Shown here: positions 8,360 through 20,326 of the stretch, piece by piece
Position numbering within the stretch: the first letter of the stretch is position 1
How the letters are laid out: each line of letters opens with the position of its first letter
Assembly (NCBI RefSeq): GCF_030864355.1
Contig: NC_083393.1
Span: 3,100,001-3,164,000, forward strand
DNA length: 64,000 bases
Origin: Cutaneotrichosporon cavernicola
Lineage: Eukaryota; Basidiomycota; Tremellomycetes; Trichosporonales; Trichosporonaceae
Reading direction: 5' to 3'
Position numbers and translations under genes: made by a program
The notes under the pieces: model-generated
Databases searched by the model: none
Told to the model about the DNA's origin: nothing
The model's input: only the letters and a program-made list of their open reading frames with translations

Positions 8360-10036
8360 TTAGACAATCTCATACTTGTCAACCGTGAGCACCTTCTCCT
8401 GCGAGAAGGTGACGTCGCCGCCAGCGAGGAGCTCAGCGCTCGCAACGTCGACGTTGGCAAGCGAGCCGGCGGCCGCAAACCCAACGTTGACGGGGAAGAA
8501 GGCGTCGCCGTCGCCGTCGCAGTGGAACTCGAGGGAGCCGTTCGGCGAGTCGGCGTCGACCTCGTCGATCGTCCACGTGAACGCGCCGCGGTCCGCGCTC
8601 CAGTTGACATCTGGGTCTGCGACAACGGGGAGGGCGTTGGGTGGAATGGGGATCGAGATGACGAGGTTGCGGATCGTCAGGTGCTGCGCCTCGAGCTCGT
8701 ACTCGACCGCAACGTCCGAGGTACCGTCACCGCGGCCTTGAGGCCAGACCGTCACAGTAATAGGCACGTTGCTCTCGTCCTTGGACGCCAATCTCCAGCG
8801 AAGGACCTTGAGTCCCTGCCCGACTGGGAAGGAGCGGCTCGCGTCCTTGAGCGCAATGACCTTGTCGCCCTTGGGCGCAAACTTGGCGACGTTGGGGTGC
8901 TGCCGGAATTGCAGGTCCGAGTAGTCGTTGGGCGTGAGCGTGAGCTTGAGCTTGGCGTAGTCGGCCTCAGAGATGCGCAGGTCCAGGTCGCCTTTCAGCT
9001 CAAAGTTCTCCAGCCCCCCGTCGCGGTGCATCGTAACCGACAGCTCCTCCTTGATCGTGACGTGCACGCTGCTGTCAGCTTGTCCCTCTGATATATAGCT
9101 CACCTCTCCTGCTCCACCTTGTCCAGGACGTCCGCCGACACGGCGACCTCCGGCTCTGGCTCTGGCTCTAGCTCCGGCTCCGGCTCCGGCTCGAGCTCAA
9201 CCTCGTGACCGAGCGCCGACATGAGGTCGTTCTGGCGGCCCTTCTTGCCGAGCTTCATACCGCTGCCCTTGAACACGGGCTTGGACGTAGCTGGTGCTGG
9301 GGATGGTGTGCGGTACTCCTGCTGTGGTGCCTCGAAGCGCGGAGTTGACGCCACAGGCGCGTATCCGCCAGCCATGCCGCCGTAACCCCCGCCCATCCCC
9401 CCCATGCCGCTTCCGTGGCGCGACGCCTGCGCATTGCGCTGCTGCTCGCGGCGCTGCATCTCGAGCTGCTTGGCGCGGCGCTTGAGCTCCTCCTTTGCCT
9501 CGGCCTCCTTGTTGCGCGCGATGATCTCCTGGATCTTCTCCTCGTGCGACTCGCCCTCGAGTACGCTCCGCACCTGTTGCAGGGACACGTTCTCCTTGTA
9601 GCCAAGCGAGACAACCTCGTCAAACGCACACAGCAGGTCGAACGCGTGGTGAAGGATCGCTGCCTCGGTCATGGAGGGCGTGAGTGACGAAATGAGGCGC
9701 ACCACCAGCTGAAGCGTGTTGATGTCCTGCAGGATGTTGCTTCCCTTGTTGGTGATCAAGAGCACAAACAGCTCCTCGAACGGCTGGTACACAAAACGCA
9801 CATCGTTCGTCTCGACCGTCGTGTGTTGCGAGTTGGCGGGGATGAGCTTGGGGAACGACGCAAGCAGGCCGTCGATGCGCGAGCGCGGGATAGGGCGGAA
9901 CTGTCGAGAAAGCAGCGCTGGGGTCAGCCCGTCGGCCTGTTGCGATACTCACGCTTCCCGCTTCGGGTGCAGATGGACGCGGCGAGAACGACCTGGGTGT
10001 TACTAGAGTCCCTTAGGCCGCCTGTGGACTTACCAT
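8360..10036 (-). CDS. RET2: Coatomer subunit delta (delta-COP)
   Basis: Exons 10036-10034 (ATG only), 9992-9953, 9917-9104, 9068-8360; 521 aa. The longin-type N-terminus reads VVLAASICTRSGKPLLSRQF, then FVYQPFEELFVLLITNKGSN. A charged helix (about residues 160-190) and Gly/Glu-Pro-rich linker follow. The C-terminal mu-homology domain starts at ESVHVTIKEELSVTMHRDGG and runs to the stop. Delta-COP belongs to the F-subcomplex of COPI and acts in Golgi-to-ER retrograde budding. Three introns are 35-41 nt. The last acceptor is a tandem CAGCAG (9071/9068), so one Ser may be optional. The 3-nt first exon, ATG followed directly by GTAAGT, is required for the conserved N-terminus. Confidence 0.95.
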
Positions 10037-10302
10037 GTCGGCGCGCTTGCTGCTGTCTTGTTGTGAATGCGAGTTGAACTCTGGAGCAGTGGACGCGGAT
10101 GGACGTGGAGGCGTGGAGGGTTGTAGTCGTGCGGGTAAACAGGGAGGCCAATTTAAGATTCGTCACCCCTCCACCTCCAGGAGCCCAGCCTCAGCCCACG
10201 CCCGCTCTGCTCTTAATGCACATGCACGGGCACGCACTTGCGCTAGAATATAGATACATGCTCCCAGACTATGCGGACTATGTGCGGATACAGACATAAC
10301 AC

Positions 10303-11955
10303 TCAATCGAACATCATCGGTTCTTGCTTCACTTGGGGGCTGTAGCGCTTGGACGGCGATGTGCTGCGTGAATTGGACTTGGACTTGTCATGATGGTCGC
10401 CGGGGGGACGGAAGAACGCCGCAGCGGAGGGAACGTTCGAATCGAAGCTAAAGCTAGATCCCGCATCGATACTAGAACGCGGGGAGAAGCGTGCGTGGCC
10501 GCGGTCGGGCGGCTTGGGCGCTCCGAGACGGAGCGTGACCTTCGGCGAGCTCGCGGCACCAGGCGACGCCTCGCGCGCGTCAACGATGCCCGGCGCCTTC
10601 TCGTTGATCTTGAGACGCAGCGCCTTGGCACCTGCCGACTCGCGGGGGAATTTCTCGCCCTCGACGTGCTGGACGACCTTCTTGCCCGCAGGCAAGCCGC
10701 CCTTGCTCCAGCGCTCCATGCCGCGCGGGCCCGAATCCCACGTCGCGCGGAAGAAGAACTCTGGCTCGTTACCCGTCGCCTTGCCCCGTGCCTTGGCGAG
10801 CGCGCTCTCGTCTGCGCCGCGTACAGCCGGCCCAAAGAGAATCGGTCCAGCATCGTTCTGCTGTGCTTGTGGTGGCCTTAATGCAGTGAGCCTCTCCCTC
10901 AGCGATGGAGGGAGGTAGGGTGAGCGGATCTTTTGGAGGAGCGACGACACGATACCATTCTGGTTCGGATTAACAGGTAACAACTTAGGAGGAAGACTCT
11001 CCGAGTGTGAAGGCACGATTGGCGAGATGCGGGGCGGTGGGAGGGGGATGGAGAGCGTGTCCTCGGTAGTGAACACCCCCGGATTGCCGACAGTCAAGCG
11101 CAGTAGGTCGGCTGCTTGCCGGCGTCCGTCTGTCTGCCGCAACGCGACGGACGGCTCGCCCTTGACAGCCGCATACGTTGAGATAAGGTAGGGAAAGGAA
11201 GACGGCGCAGGAGGGAATTCTGGCGGGGATGCCGAATGTGGTGGGTCCATCCACTGGTGGTTCTCCGCGAGCGTTGATGATGCGAACGCAATTGGTCGGC
11301 GATATCGGTCGGCCACTGACAGTGGCGCGGGCGCGCTGTCCATAGGTGCCGCTACCGTCCCTAGGCCGCTGGTACCCGCGATGATGTTGTCAGTTGGCAG
11401 TGGTGGGAGCCACGACATGTCGGGTGACTTTGGACGGTACAGCGTGCGGATGTCAAAAGCGGGCTCTTCCAGAACCTCCTCAATCTTGACCTGGGCGTCG
11501 TCGTCGATGTCCATCGCGTCTTCCTCCTCCGCGTCGACCTCGTCATCACTCTCGACGGGCACAAAGTGCGCTTCGACGCCCTCGCTAATCGTGAGGCCGT
11601 CGCGCAGGTAGCCTGAGTTTGTTAGGCCGGATGGGCGGCTCTACTTACACTCCAGCTCCTCCATCTTGGTACCGACGAACGACACCTCTTTGTCGATGCT
11701 GACGGTCCATTCCTGCAGTTCGCCTATCCCACCGACACCGAGGTCCTGTAATGTCGTGACCACATCGACGGCAGCAACCTTGGACCGCCCAGCGAGTGCC
11801 GCGCGACCAGTGCATTCCTCAGCGACGAGGCGAAGATAGCGTGCCAGGATGGAGGAGAGGTTGAGAGAGGCTGCGCGCGACGTGGAAGCGAATCCAGCAT
11901 GGGCGAGCGTGTGGAGCGCTGCGAGGTGGAGCACAGCGTCCGGCGACGCGGCCAT
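10303..11955 (-). CDS. Histone-fold (bromodomain-associated) protein, TAF8/TAF3-like
   Basis: Two exons, 11955-11649 and 11612-10303, 538 aa, one 36-nt intron. Residues about 5-90 form a BTP-type histone fold (AALHTLAHAGFASTSRAASL, then AGRSKVAAVDVVTTLQDLGV). An acidic run follows (DDEVDAEEEDAMDIDDD), then YRPKSPDMSWLPPLPTDN, which resembles the short proline-rich conserved segment of TFIID subunit TAF8. The rest is long, Pro/Ser/Arg-rich and disordered, without a bromodomain or PHD finger. Assignment to TFIID is inferred. TAF3 (no PHD seen) or an SPT7-like relative are alternatives. Confidence 0.65.
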
Positions 11956-12518
11956 GATGGTCGTGTGCGGGTGGGTTGTTGTTGGTGGTTTGAGTTAGTT
12001 GGATGAAACGGGTGTCAACAAGTGGCAAGTACGGGCCAGGGTGTGTTGGGGGGGGGGGGGGTTAGGATCAGTGACGGAATGACCACGTTGTGCCACTTTC
12101 GGCGTTTTCGGAGCCAAGCCTAAATTGTTGCAGAGGATAGTTGCGTGCGGTGGAGGGAAGGCAAGGAACCGTGTGTACAGTGAGGGTTTGTGCGGTGAGG
12201 TCTAAGCGCGCAATATGGGAGACACGGGGGGCGAGCCAGGGAGAGTTGAAGGGAATGGGAGGCTAACCGGTCCAGGCGGGCTCTGCGTATACTATGTACC
12301 AAGCTGGTGCTCTGTTGGGTGGTCTGGGTGGCAGGCCCTTACCACGGTGGGTGATTGGATATCAACCCCCAAGCCTTTTCCTTCAATCGTCTCTTCTAAA
12401 ATCTACTCTTTCTAAGTCGTCTCCTCACCTAAAACATCTTATCAAGTGAGCACACAACGACAACAACATTGTCAACCCAGCTCTTCAACCACAACACAAC
12501 AAGCTAACAGACTCAGAA
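11956..12518. promoter_or_regulatory. Divergent promoter region with 14-G run
   Basis: Separates the TAF8-like gene (minus) from eIF5A (plus). A G14 run is at 12048-12061. CT-rich leader and CAACAA repeats precede the eIF5A ATG. GCTAACAG at 12503-12510 could be a leader-intron acceptor. Confidence 0.5.
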
Positions 12519-13641
12519 ATGTCCGACGACGAGCACCACGAGACTTTCGAGCAGGCCGGCGCCGGTGAGTTGTCAAATTTCTGTTGACCCGTCCAACACG
12601 ACGGGCAGCAGTTCAGAAAACGCAACACGTCTTCTCCTGTCTCCTCCATCTCTGAGCGGGTGCTGACGATGCAGGCGCCTCGATGACCTTCCCGTACGTA
12701 TCGCGGCTGTTCCGGCGGCTCGTCAAGCGTCGTTCGCGACACCACCGTGGACCTCTTAAGGAGGGCCCACGCGCAGACAGGGCCACAACTAACGCGACAG
12801 GATGCAGTGCTCGGGTCTTCGCAAGAACGGCCACGTTGTCATCAAGGTGAGTACGAGTCCGCGATGGCTGTATGAGATGGACGGAGTGGTCGAGAGATGT
12901 CGCCCAGAGCCAGCAAGTTTGACAGCTCAGGGACTGTGCTGCTGTTACTTGGTTCTGAGAGACGCCTCGATCATCCGTCCACCCGTGTCCACCATTCTAG
13001 TTAGATAGGACAACGCTGACAACAACAGGGTCGCCCCTGCAAGGTACGCTACGAACGATGCAGCGATGATGGCGAACAGTGATGGTAGTCGCTTCGACGC
13101 TATCTGCACGTAGCCTGAGCCAACGCGTCATCGATATCCATGAATAAAACTAACTACATGCAGATCGTCGACATGTCGACCTCGAAGACCGGCAAGCAGT
13201 GAGTATTGAGCTCCTTACTGGTTCGGAGCCACGCTGACATTGCAGCGGTCACGCCAAGGTCCACCTTGTTGCCATTGACATCTTCACTGGCAAGAAGCTT
13301 GAGGACATCTCGCCCTCGACCCACAACATGGACGTCCCCAACGTCCGCCGCACTGAGTACCAGCTCCTCGACATCCAGGACGAGTTCATGTCGCTCATGG
13401 ACGCCGACGGTGGCATGAAGGACGACGTCAAGCTCCCCGACAGCGACCTCGGCAATGAGATCCAGAAGGCCTTTGACGACTCCAAGGACCTCATGGTCAC
13501 CATTGTCGCCGCTATGGGCGAGGAGCAGGCTATCTCGTGGTAAGTCCATGGAGCAGGCGTCGAGTTCCTGCCGACGAGTGCAACCCAGGTCCTTGGCAAC
13601 CAGCTGACATGCGCAGGAAGGAGGCCCCCCAGGGCAACTAG
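12519..13641 (+). CDS. TIF51: Translation factor eIF5A
   Basis: Seven exons: 12519-12564, 12675-12693, 12801-12846, 13031-13045, 13164-13198, 13246-13539, 13617-13641; 159 aa. Begins [12 protein letters not shown], then [20 protein letters not shown] and the hypusination loop [13 protein letters not shown]. The modified lysine is K53 by alignment with yeast K51. The protein promotes elongation at proline-rich and other stalling motifs and termination on cytosolic ribosomes. Exon 2 is 19 nt and exon 4 is a 15-nt microexon coding GRPCK. All donors are GTRNGT. The intron density in such a short, highly expressed gene is high. Confidence 0.96.
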
Positions 13642-14091
13642 ATATGATGACGCGGGTACAGTAGGCGAGGCGGCAGGCGTTATCTGTCGATCTAGGCCAT
13701 GCATCCATGTTTTTTAATACGAATGTTGTGCAGTGGCCAGACGAGGACGGAGTGGAAGGGGAAGGAAGGCTGCAGATTATGTCAGACAGAGAGATCAAAG
13801 GAAAGGCTTGGATTGTGGCCAAGACAGGGTCTCGCTGCGCCATGTCGGCTGAGGACTGGAGCAGCGAGCAGTCGGAGTGGAAATGATGGAGAGATTATCG
13901 AGATATCGAGTGGGATGCACCTTTGCACAGCCGTAGAAATAGATCATGAACACTTAGAATGAGTGAGCGGAATGTTGCCTTGACTGACAACGGGAGCTGA
14001 ATCTGCATGGTTGGAGTCTCCGGTGTAGGTTACCCAACCTGTCGAAGCTCAGTCATCAGTCCATACAGTTGACAACATTCTCCAAACCACC
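13642..14091. other. Intergenic, nothing recognised
   Basis: 3' flank of eIF5A and promoter of the AAGAB-like gene. No gene or notable repeat. Confidence 0.5.
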
Positions 14092-15330
14092 ATGACAGAC
14101 GATTACGAACCCGGTCATCCTGATACAACCATCTTGGTGCTACATGACGCTGACCTTGACCCCTCTTCCTTCCTCTCTCGTTGGTTCTCTTCTGGCTTCG
14201 CTGACACCAGGCGTCACCGGCAATGCCACCGCCGTCCGCCGTACGGATATCGATACAGCGGACGAGCTGACGCCCTGGACGATCTCGAACAAGTACTACA
14301 CCGCGCCTGTCTCATTCCGGTCGCACCACCTCCACCTCCCCCTCCCCGATCCCCACCCTGTAGTGTTGTACCTCTTCTCAGGCTCCGCTCCCAACCCCCT
14401 TCCACCGGCTTTGACGCGCCTCTCAGTCGCCGACCCGGCCCCCGACATTGCTCTGGCTGTCCGTCTGGGCTCTTCCTCGCCTGAGCAAGATGAAGAACGC
14501 TTCGACGAGCTCGGCTTCGAGTTGATTGATGAATCTGGCGCTGCCGAGGACGACGACGAGCGACGTACGTCCTCCTTTGAACTGTGCTGATTTAAGCCCT
14601 CGATCCTCTTGAGATCGTTCGGCAGACGCTCATGACGCACATGTGGCCTACCATGATCCGCAAAGCGCCGGGCCGTCACGCCGCGGGTCCCGAACAGCGC
14701 CTACCCCCAGGCATTGTGGAGCGGCAGCGGGTCCCAACTATGGACTACGCGACGTTCCCTGTAACGTTTGGTGCCGGCGGATCAGAAGACGCCGAGCGAC
14801 CAGCGGGCCCAGCAAGCGACTTTCCAGTCGGGTACGACGCTGTGTCGCAAGATCCTGTTCGCGAGGCGGAAGAAACCGACGAGGAGAGTGAAGGGTTCGG
14901 GGAGTTCGCGGGACCTGGACAGGAAGAGTACGCCCGTCTTGACGAGTGGCTGGAGGGCGATGGGGACGAGGACATGCCCGTTGTGCACAACGGGTTAACC
15001 CCTGAGGGCGAGGCCCCATCCGAGGCCGTTCCTGCAGCAGCTTCCCTTGCCTCAGCTCCCAACGGCGCGGAGGCGGACACCGTGGCTGCTGGCTTCGAGG
15101 ACGATTTCGACGCGAATGAGTCTACCACCGACCCGAACCTCCCACTCGACCCAACGCCTATCCTCCTGCATCTCCAAAACGTGCGCGCCGAGCTCGCCGA
15201 CGTTGGGGACGAGGACGAGCGCCGCGTGCGCGCCGGCGCGGAAGTCGCGCGCCTGATGCGCAGTCTGGGCTTGGGCGGCGTTGACCTAGGACTCGACGAT
15301 TTCGACGACGACGAGTTCCGCATGCCATAG
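14092..15330 (+). CDS. AAGAB/Irc6-like adaptin-binding protein
   Basis: Preferred exons 14092-14179, 14211-14564, 14597-15330 (391 aa). Diagnostic segments are TPWTISNKYYTAPVSF and, after the second intron, LDPLEIVRQTLMTHMWPTMI, as in the alpha/gamma-adaptin-binding p34 (AAGAB) and yeast Irc6 family. The C-terminal helix (ELADVGDEDERRVRAGAEVA) also fits. These proteins assist clathrin adaptor (AP-1/AP-2) assembly and traffic. The middle is acidic and disordered. The first intron (31 nt, donor GTTGGT, acceptor CTGACACCAG) is not certain: an ATG at 14144 reads straight into the same frame and would give 384 aa with another N-terminus. Intron 2 is 32 nt and ends in AAG. Confidence 0.75.
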
Positions 15331-15747
15331 ACTATAGACACATAGAGGACTGCGAGGTCGTGGTCACCCTTACGCGGCTTGTCCTGTAGGACTGCGACTG
15401 CAACGCAGTGCACTCAGGGATGTGGCGCTGATGTGGCGCTGGCGGAGGTTCCACGCATGCATGAGATAATGGTATAACTAGCCTAACTCTTTCCTGTCTG
15501 GTATGCATCCAGCTCTGCGTTGTACCGCTGTTGTGCTTGCATACTGTATACCCACGCACACAATCAGCCGTGCAACTCACGTCACCGCGTATTTGGTTCC
15601 GCGCGGGTCCCCTCACCCTTGGCGTCACGGTACCTCTCTCACTGTGGGTCGAGGCTGGGCTCACGACTCGACGCCATCTCACTTGATTACTCCAACACTC
15701 TACTCCATTCCTCTTAACAACACCCACACAAACACACGCTGGGTGAC
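15331..15747. other. Intergenic, nothing recognised
   Basis: Upstream region of ATG11. CACACA-rich leader just before the ATG; no gene seen. Confidence 0.5.
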
Positions 15748-18700
15748 ATGGACGTATACCTCGCCTCGGACGGCGGGTTCGTGCAGATCCCCCATGCTCT
15801 CAGCGACTACGACTCGTGAGTACTTTCTCTCGCCACCCAACGCGTTTAAGGCCTGGATGACGTCGCGTCCGGCTACGAGCGTGTGAGGCGCAGCTTTGCG
15901 ACTCGGGAAGCGAGCGGCGTAGTAACTTGCACTGCGCGACCTCTTGGATCACTCCTGGAACCAGGCTCTCCAGTCACTGGCTCTTCTCCATCCCATCCCC
16001 ATCCTCTCCTCACTTGACCCACCGTCTCGGTCCATTCTGGACTCGCCCACCTATCCCCGCCTTCCTCCACTCACTACTAACACCAGCCTCGAAGGCGTCA
16101 TCACGGATGCTTCTGCCGCCACCGGTCTCGTTGCAGGCAACGTCCTCCTCTTCACAGAAGACGGGCGCGAGCTCAAGCAAGAGGTGCTCGAGGAGCTCTG
16201 GGAGCGCGGGGGCCGCGGCGGCGGGTCCTCGGTACGTCCCTGGCCGATCACGCTGACTCTAGCCACAGCGACAGGTCGTCTACCTCTTCAATCGCGAGAC
16301 GTTCTTCAGCGATCCCGAGCGCTGGGCCAGCGAGCTCCGCGAGGAGATAGTGTACCCACCTCCATTAGATGGTAAGCATGTCTCCTTTCTGGGTGACACG
16401 TCTGCTGGGGTCAGCCGCTCGGCACTTTGTTCTCTGTCTTCCTTCCCCTCCTCTACATGCCTTCTCAACCGTCACTTTCGCTATCCATTTGCGCTCTCCA
16501 CTCACCCACAGCATCAGGCCAGTTGGGCGTCTCACAAGCACAAGCTCCCTTCGCCGCTGCGTACGACCACTTGTGCCACTTGCAATCCCTGTTCAAGGCA
16601 CAGGCGCACGCGTTACGCATCGCGTATGCAAACTTATCTTACCACCTCGACCCTATCGTCCAGGCGTTTCGCGAGTTCTCGGCGAGGGCGGAGAACCAGC
16701 TCGATAGTCAGGAGAAGCTGCTAGCCGGGTATCAGGTCGACATGGCCATGCTTCCCAAAGTTGTCGTGCACGAGGCAGTGTTCCGCCGACGCGAGAAAGA
16801 CAGCATCGACAAGCGCAAGGCGCTCGTTGACTGGATCCACACGAAGAAGATGGAGGAGGTGCGGAACCACTGTCAAGTGGCTCATTGTGGGTAGATTGTC
16901 CCGTCCTCGCTGACTGTAGCCGACTACGTCAGTCGGTACAACACTGTTCTCGGTGAGATGGACGAGTTGGCCATCCAGTCGGACGCGGACCGGCAACAAG
17001 CCGAGCACCGTATCCTCGGCGTCGAGCACGAGTTCACCGAGGCACTCGAACGCATCGATCTCGCGCTCCAACAAGTGCAGGCGCTATTGCAAACTGGTGA
17101 CGGTGAGCGGCTTTGGTTGCATGGTAGCTGACAGCAGCGGACGCAGACCAGGACCTTCGGGACCTTGACCAGGCCATGCGGGAAGACCTTGCCGGCATGA
17201 CAGCTGTCAAGAACGACTTCACCCTCGACCTCCACGTCCATTTAAGAGGGATCGCCAACTACCAGGTCCGCATGACCAAGCTCACGCGTCCAATGACTGA
17301 GCTTGACCTCGACTTGCGGCAGAAGAACGCGTTCCCTCACCTCGAGCGGCTACACAACATGCCATTTGCGTACGCGGCCAACATCATCGAGATCTTTCAT
17401 CGCAAGAGCTTCGCTGCAGCGATGATCGAGTGGGCGACTAAGATGTCTCGGACTTTGAACACAGTCCTTGCGGAAGAAGGTCGCCGGCGGCAGCAACACA
17501 AGGCGGACAATATGCTGCCATGGGAGATCGCAGTACTAGAGGAGACTCAGATTGCGAGCGTGGACGTCACCTTCTCCGGCGCCGACATCATCGCACACAC
17601 GGGCGTGTCACGCAAGGACATCGATGGGCTCGTAGCGTCGCTAGAGATCATCCGGGACGACCCCGAGTTCCACGATCTCCCAGAGACTGACAACCCCATT
17701 CCAGCGCTCCTTGAGCAGATCAAAGAGCTCATGGCGACACTCGAGTCGTCAACCTCCATGACGACGGCGGAGCTGGACCAGGCCGCGGCCAGTTCAGCAG
17801 CTGCGCCCAACGAGCTGCAGGAGTTGCGCGACGAGAACGCGGAATCCAAGAATCGTCTCGAGGGGATGGAGCAGCACATTCGCGACCTTGAGGAACGCCA
17901 CGAACGCAAGGTGGAAATGCTGCAGACCCGGCAGGGTGAAATGCAGGAAGAGCAAGTCCGCCTTCGTACCGATCTGAGCGAGGAGGTTCAAGCGCGGCAG
18001 CAGATCGCAAACGAGCTTGACGACAAGAACAGAGAATGTGAGGAGCTTGCGATGGCTTTGGATGAGCAGAAGGAGGTTGTCACCGCCATGAGGGTCGATG
18101 GACAGCAGGAGAAGGACCGGATCAACGATCTCGGCGTGCGGTTGCAGGAGGCCTTACTCGACGTTGACGGACTGCGCAGCGCTGAGCAGACGCTCGTCTT
18201 CCAGATCCGCGAGATGCAGGAAGAACGCACGCGCATCATCACCGATCTTGGCGAGGCTCAACTCTTGGCCACGAACTGCGAATCGGAGCTCGCTGGCACC
18301 CGCGCTGAACTGGAGGCGACCTCCAGCCAGCTTGTTGAAGCCCAGCGTGATCGCGACCAGGCGCTCAAGAACCAGTCGGCCGAGGCTGAGCGCCTTATGC
18401 GCGACCACATCGCCGAGGCGGACGGTGACCGTGCTGTCCTTGAGCACCAGAACCTCACACTCACGAAGGAGCTTGAGACCGTCCGCGCATCCCTGAACGA
18501 GAAGCTCAACTCGGCGAAGAATACTCACGTTCGCCGCGAGGATGGTCTCAAGGCGGAGCTGTCGTTCACCAAGGCCCAGCTGAGGGACGTTCAACGGCGT
18601 GAGACCGTTCTGTCCGACGAACTAGCGATGGCCAAGGACGCAAGCGCGGCCGCAGAGAAGAAGGCAACGCACAACTCTGAGATCGCGCGCGATGCTGTCA

Positions 18701-20326
18701 TCCTTGCGGGCAAATACCACGAGGCATGTCAACGTCTCATGTTCGCCATCTCATCGTCGACGACCATCTCTGGCAGCCTCTCGCTTCCTTCTAAACCCAA
18801 GCTCTCCGGACCCGTACTTCCCGGGTCGTCTACAAGCAGCATCGACATGAACAACTCTTCGGTGTTGACGCGCTGCCTCGAGACGGCCAGCGGGTTCGAG
18901 CTCGACAGTTTCGCTGACGCGGTTCTCCGCACGATTAACCTCGCGCGTAAGCTTTCCAAGAGCTGCAAGACGTACCGTGAACTATCGCGCAGCAAAATCA
19001 CCATTTCGAACTTTGGCAAAGGCGACCTCGTGTTGTTCCTCCCAACACGCAACGCGGCAGTGAACGCATGGGCTGCGTTCAATATCTCGGCGCCTCATCA
19101 CTTCCTCAAGGTGACCGACGCTATACGCCAGCAGCTCGTCGGCAAGGACTACTACCTGGCGCGTATCACAGCGACGGACGAAGCGGTGGTGAATGGTGAC
19201 GTAAGTTATGTTTTGACGACCGAACTGACATCAGTCGGTGGAGACCAACCCATATGGCCTGGCCGAGGGACTGCGCTATTACTCGCACCATGTTGAAGAG
19301 TGGCAACCTGGGCAGCCACGCATGTCACGCCGCTCCATGTCCTCGAGCATCCCCGTCGCTCTCAAACCATCTCCCCCGCAGCGCCAGGCTAGCCAACCAG
19401 TTCGTCGGCAGCGCAGTCTGTCGCCGACGAAGGAGGGCTCGGTATCACCGTCAGCTAGACCTTCTCCTCCACCCCGGATCTCTGAGACGAAGCCTTCGCC
19501 ACAGGCTCCCCTCTCGCCGCAGCCTTGGTCCGCAGCTCAATCCCCAGTTCATTCGCCAGTGCATTCTGCCACGCACACCCCTTTGGCATTGTCGCCAGCG
19601 CCGTTGGGCTCGTTGCCTCACCCCCAATCGAGCCCTGGTGCCTCACCCCGCGCGTCAATCGACATGCGCTCACCTCCCCCACCCGACTTCGTCCCGCGCC
19701 GCTCGCTCGACGCACGCTCGCCTCAAATCCTCGATAGGCAGTACATGGTCTCTCCACCCCCACCTCCATCTTCTCCCACGACGCCCTTCTCCCCTTCCGC
19801 CGCGCTCGTTCGTCGCTCTCACCGGACAAGCCTGGCCAGCAACGCGTCTCCACCAGCACGTGACTTTGCGGCTTCGCTCGTTAGACCCTCGAGCGTGGCG
19901 AGCAGCGTTGGGTCTGCCGCACGTGCAGGGGCTCTACCCATACCGGTCAGTGCGGCAAAGGGCGCGCCTGCAGCACCGGTCGCAACCTCGGTGGAGGGCT
20001 CACCGTCGAGCTTTGGTGACCACGGTCTGGGCGGTGTAGGTGTGCCCGTGCCTGCCACCCGCCGGCTCAACACGAAGGCTTCGGCCTCGAGTTTGAGGGC
20101 TGGGGCGCAGAGTGCGAGCCCGAAGAGTGCCTCTGGGTTAGGCAAGACGGAGGATATTTTACGGCCATCTCCACTTGGCAACTGTGGCGCACCGTCGCCC
20201 ACACACACAGGGGGTTTCCTGAGCGGCCTGTCGCTGTCACGAAAGCGCAACTCAAGCACGGGCGGGGGTGCAACCGCCGTGGACATCCTCAGCAAGTATA
20301 AGAAGGACTCGGAGACTAAACCCTAG
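15748..20326 (+). CDS. ATG11: ATG11, selective-autophagy scaffold
   Basis: Exons 15748-15815, 16087-16231, 16269-16371, 16512-16890, 16933-17102, 17138-19200, 19235-20326; 1339 aa. Ubiquitin-like N-terminus (MDVYLASDGGFVQIPHALSD, then VLLFTEDGRELKQEVLEELW and VYLFNRETFF), a helical Atg17-like region, long coiled coils (about residues 500-830), and the C-terminal ATG11 domain with GDLVLFLPTRNAAVNAWAAF and NPYGLAEGLRYY. The tail (about 340 aa) is Pro/Ser-rich and disordered. Atg11/FIP200-type scaffolds link cargo receptors to the Atg1 kinase at the phagophore assembly site. The 271-nt first intron is the longest in the gene. The exon 3 acceptor (CAGCGACAG) and the exon 4/5 join (alternatives: donor 16872, acceptor 16919) are uncertain. 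Confidence 0.88.

Noticed and set aside
8312..9091. 259-codon frame antisense to delta-COP
   Set aside because: Mirror frame of the GC-rich MHD exon of delta-COP; no independent support.
13154..13843. 229-codon open frame antisense to eIF5A
   Set aside because: It is the mirror of the highly codon-biased eIF5A exons and crosses their introns; no protein family resemblance.
14144..14590. Unspliced start of the AAGAB-like gene at 14144
   Set aside because: Kept as an alternative only; the upstream ATG 14092 has better start context and joins in phase by a 31-nt intron of a size seen elsewhere here.
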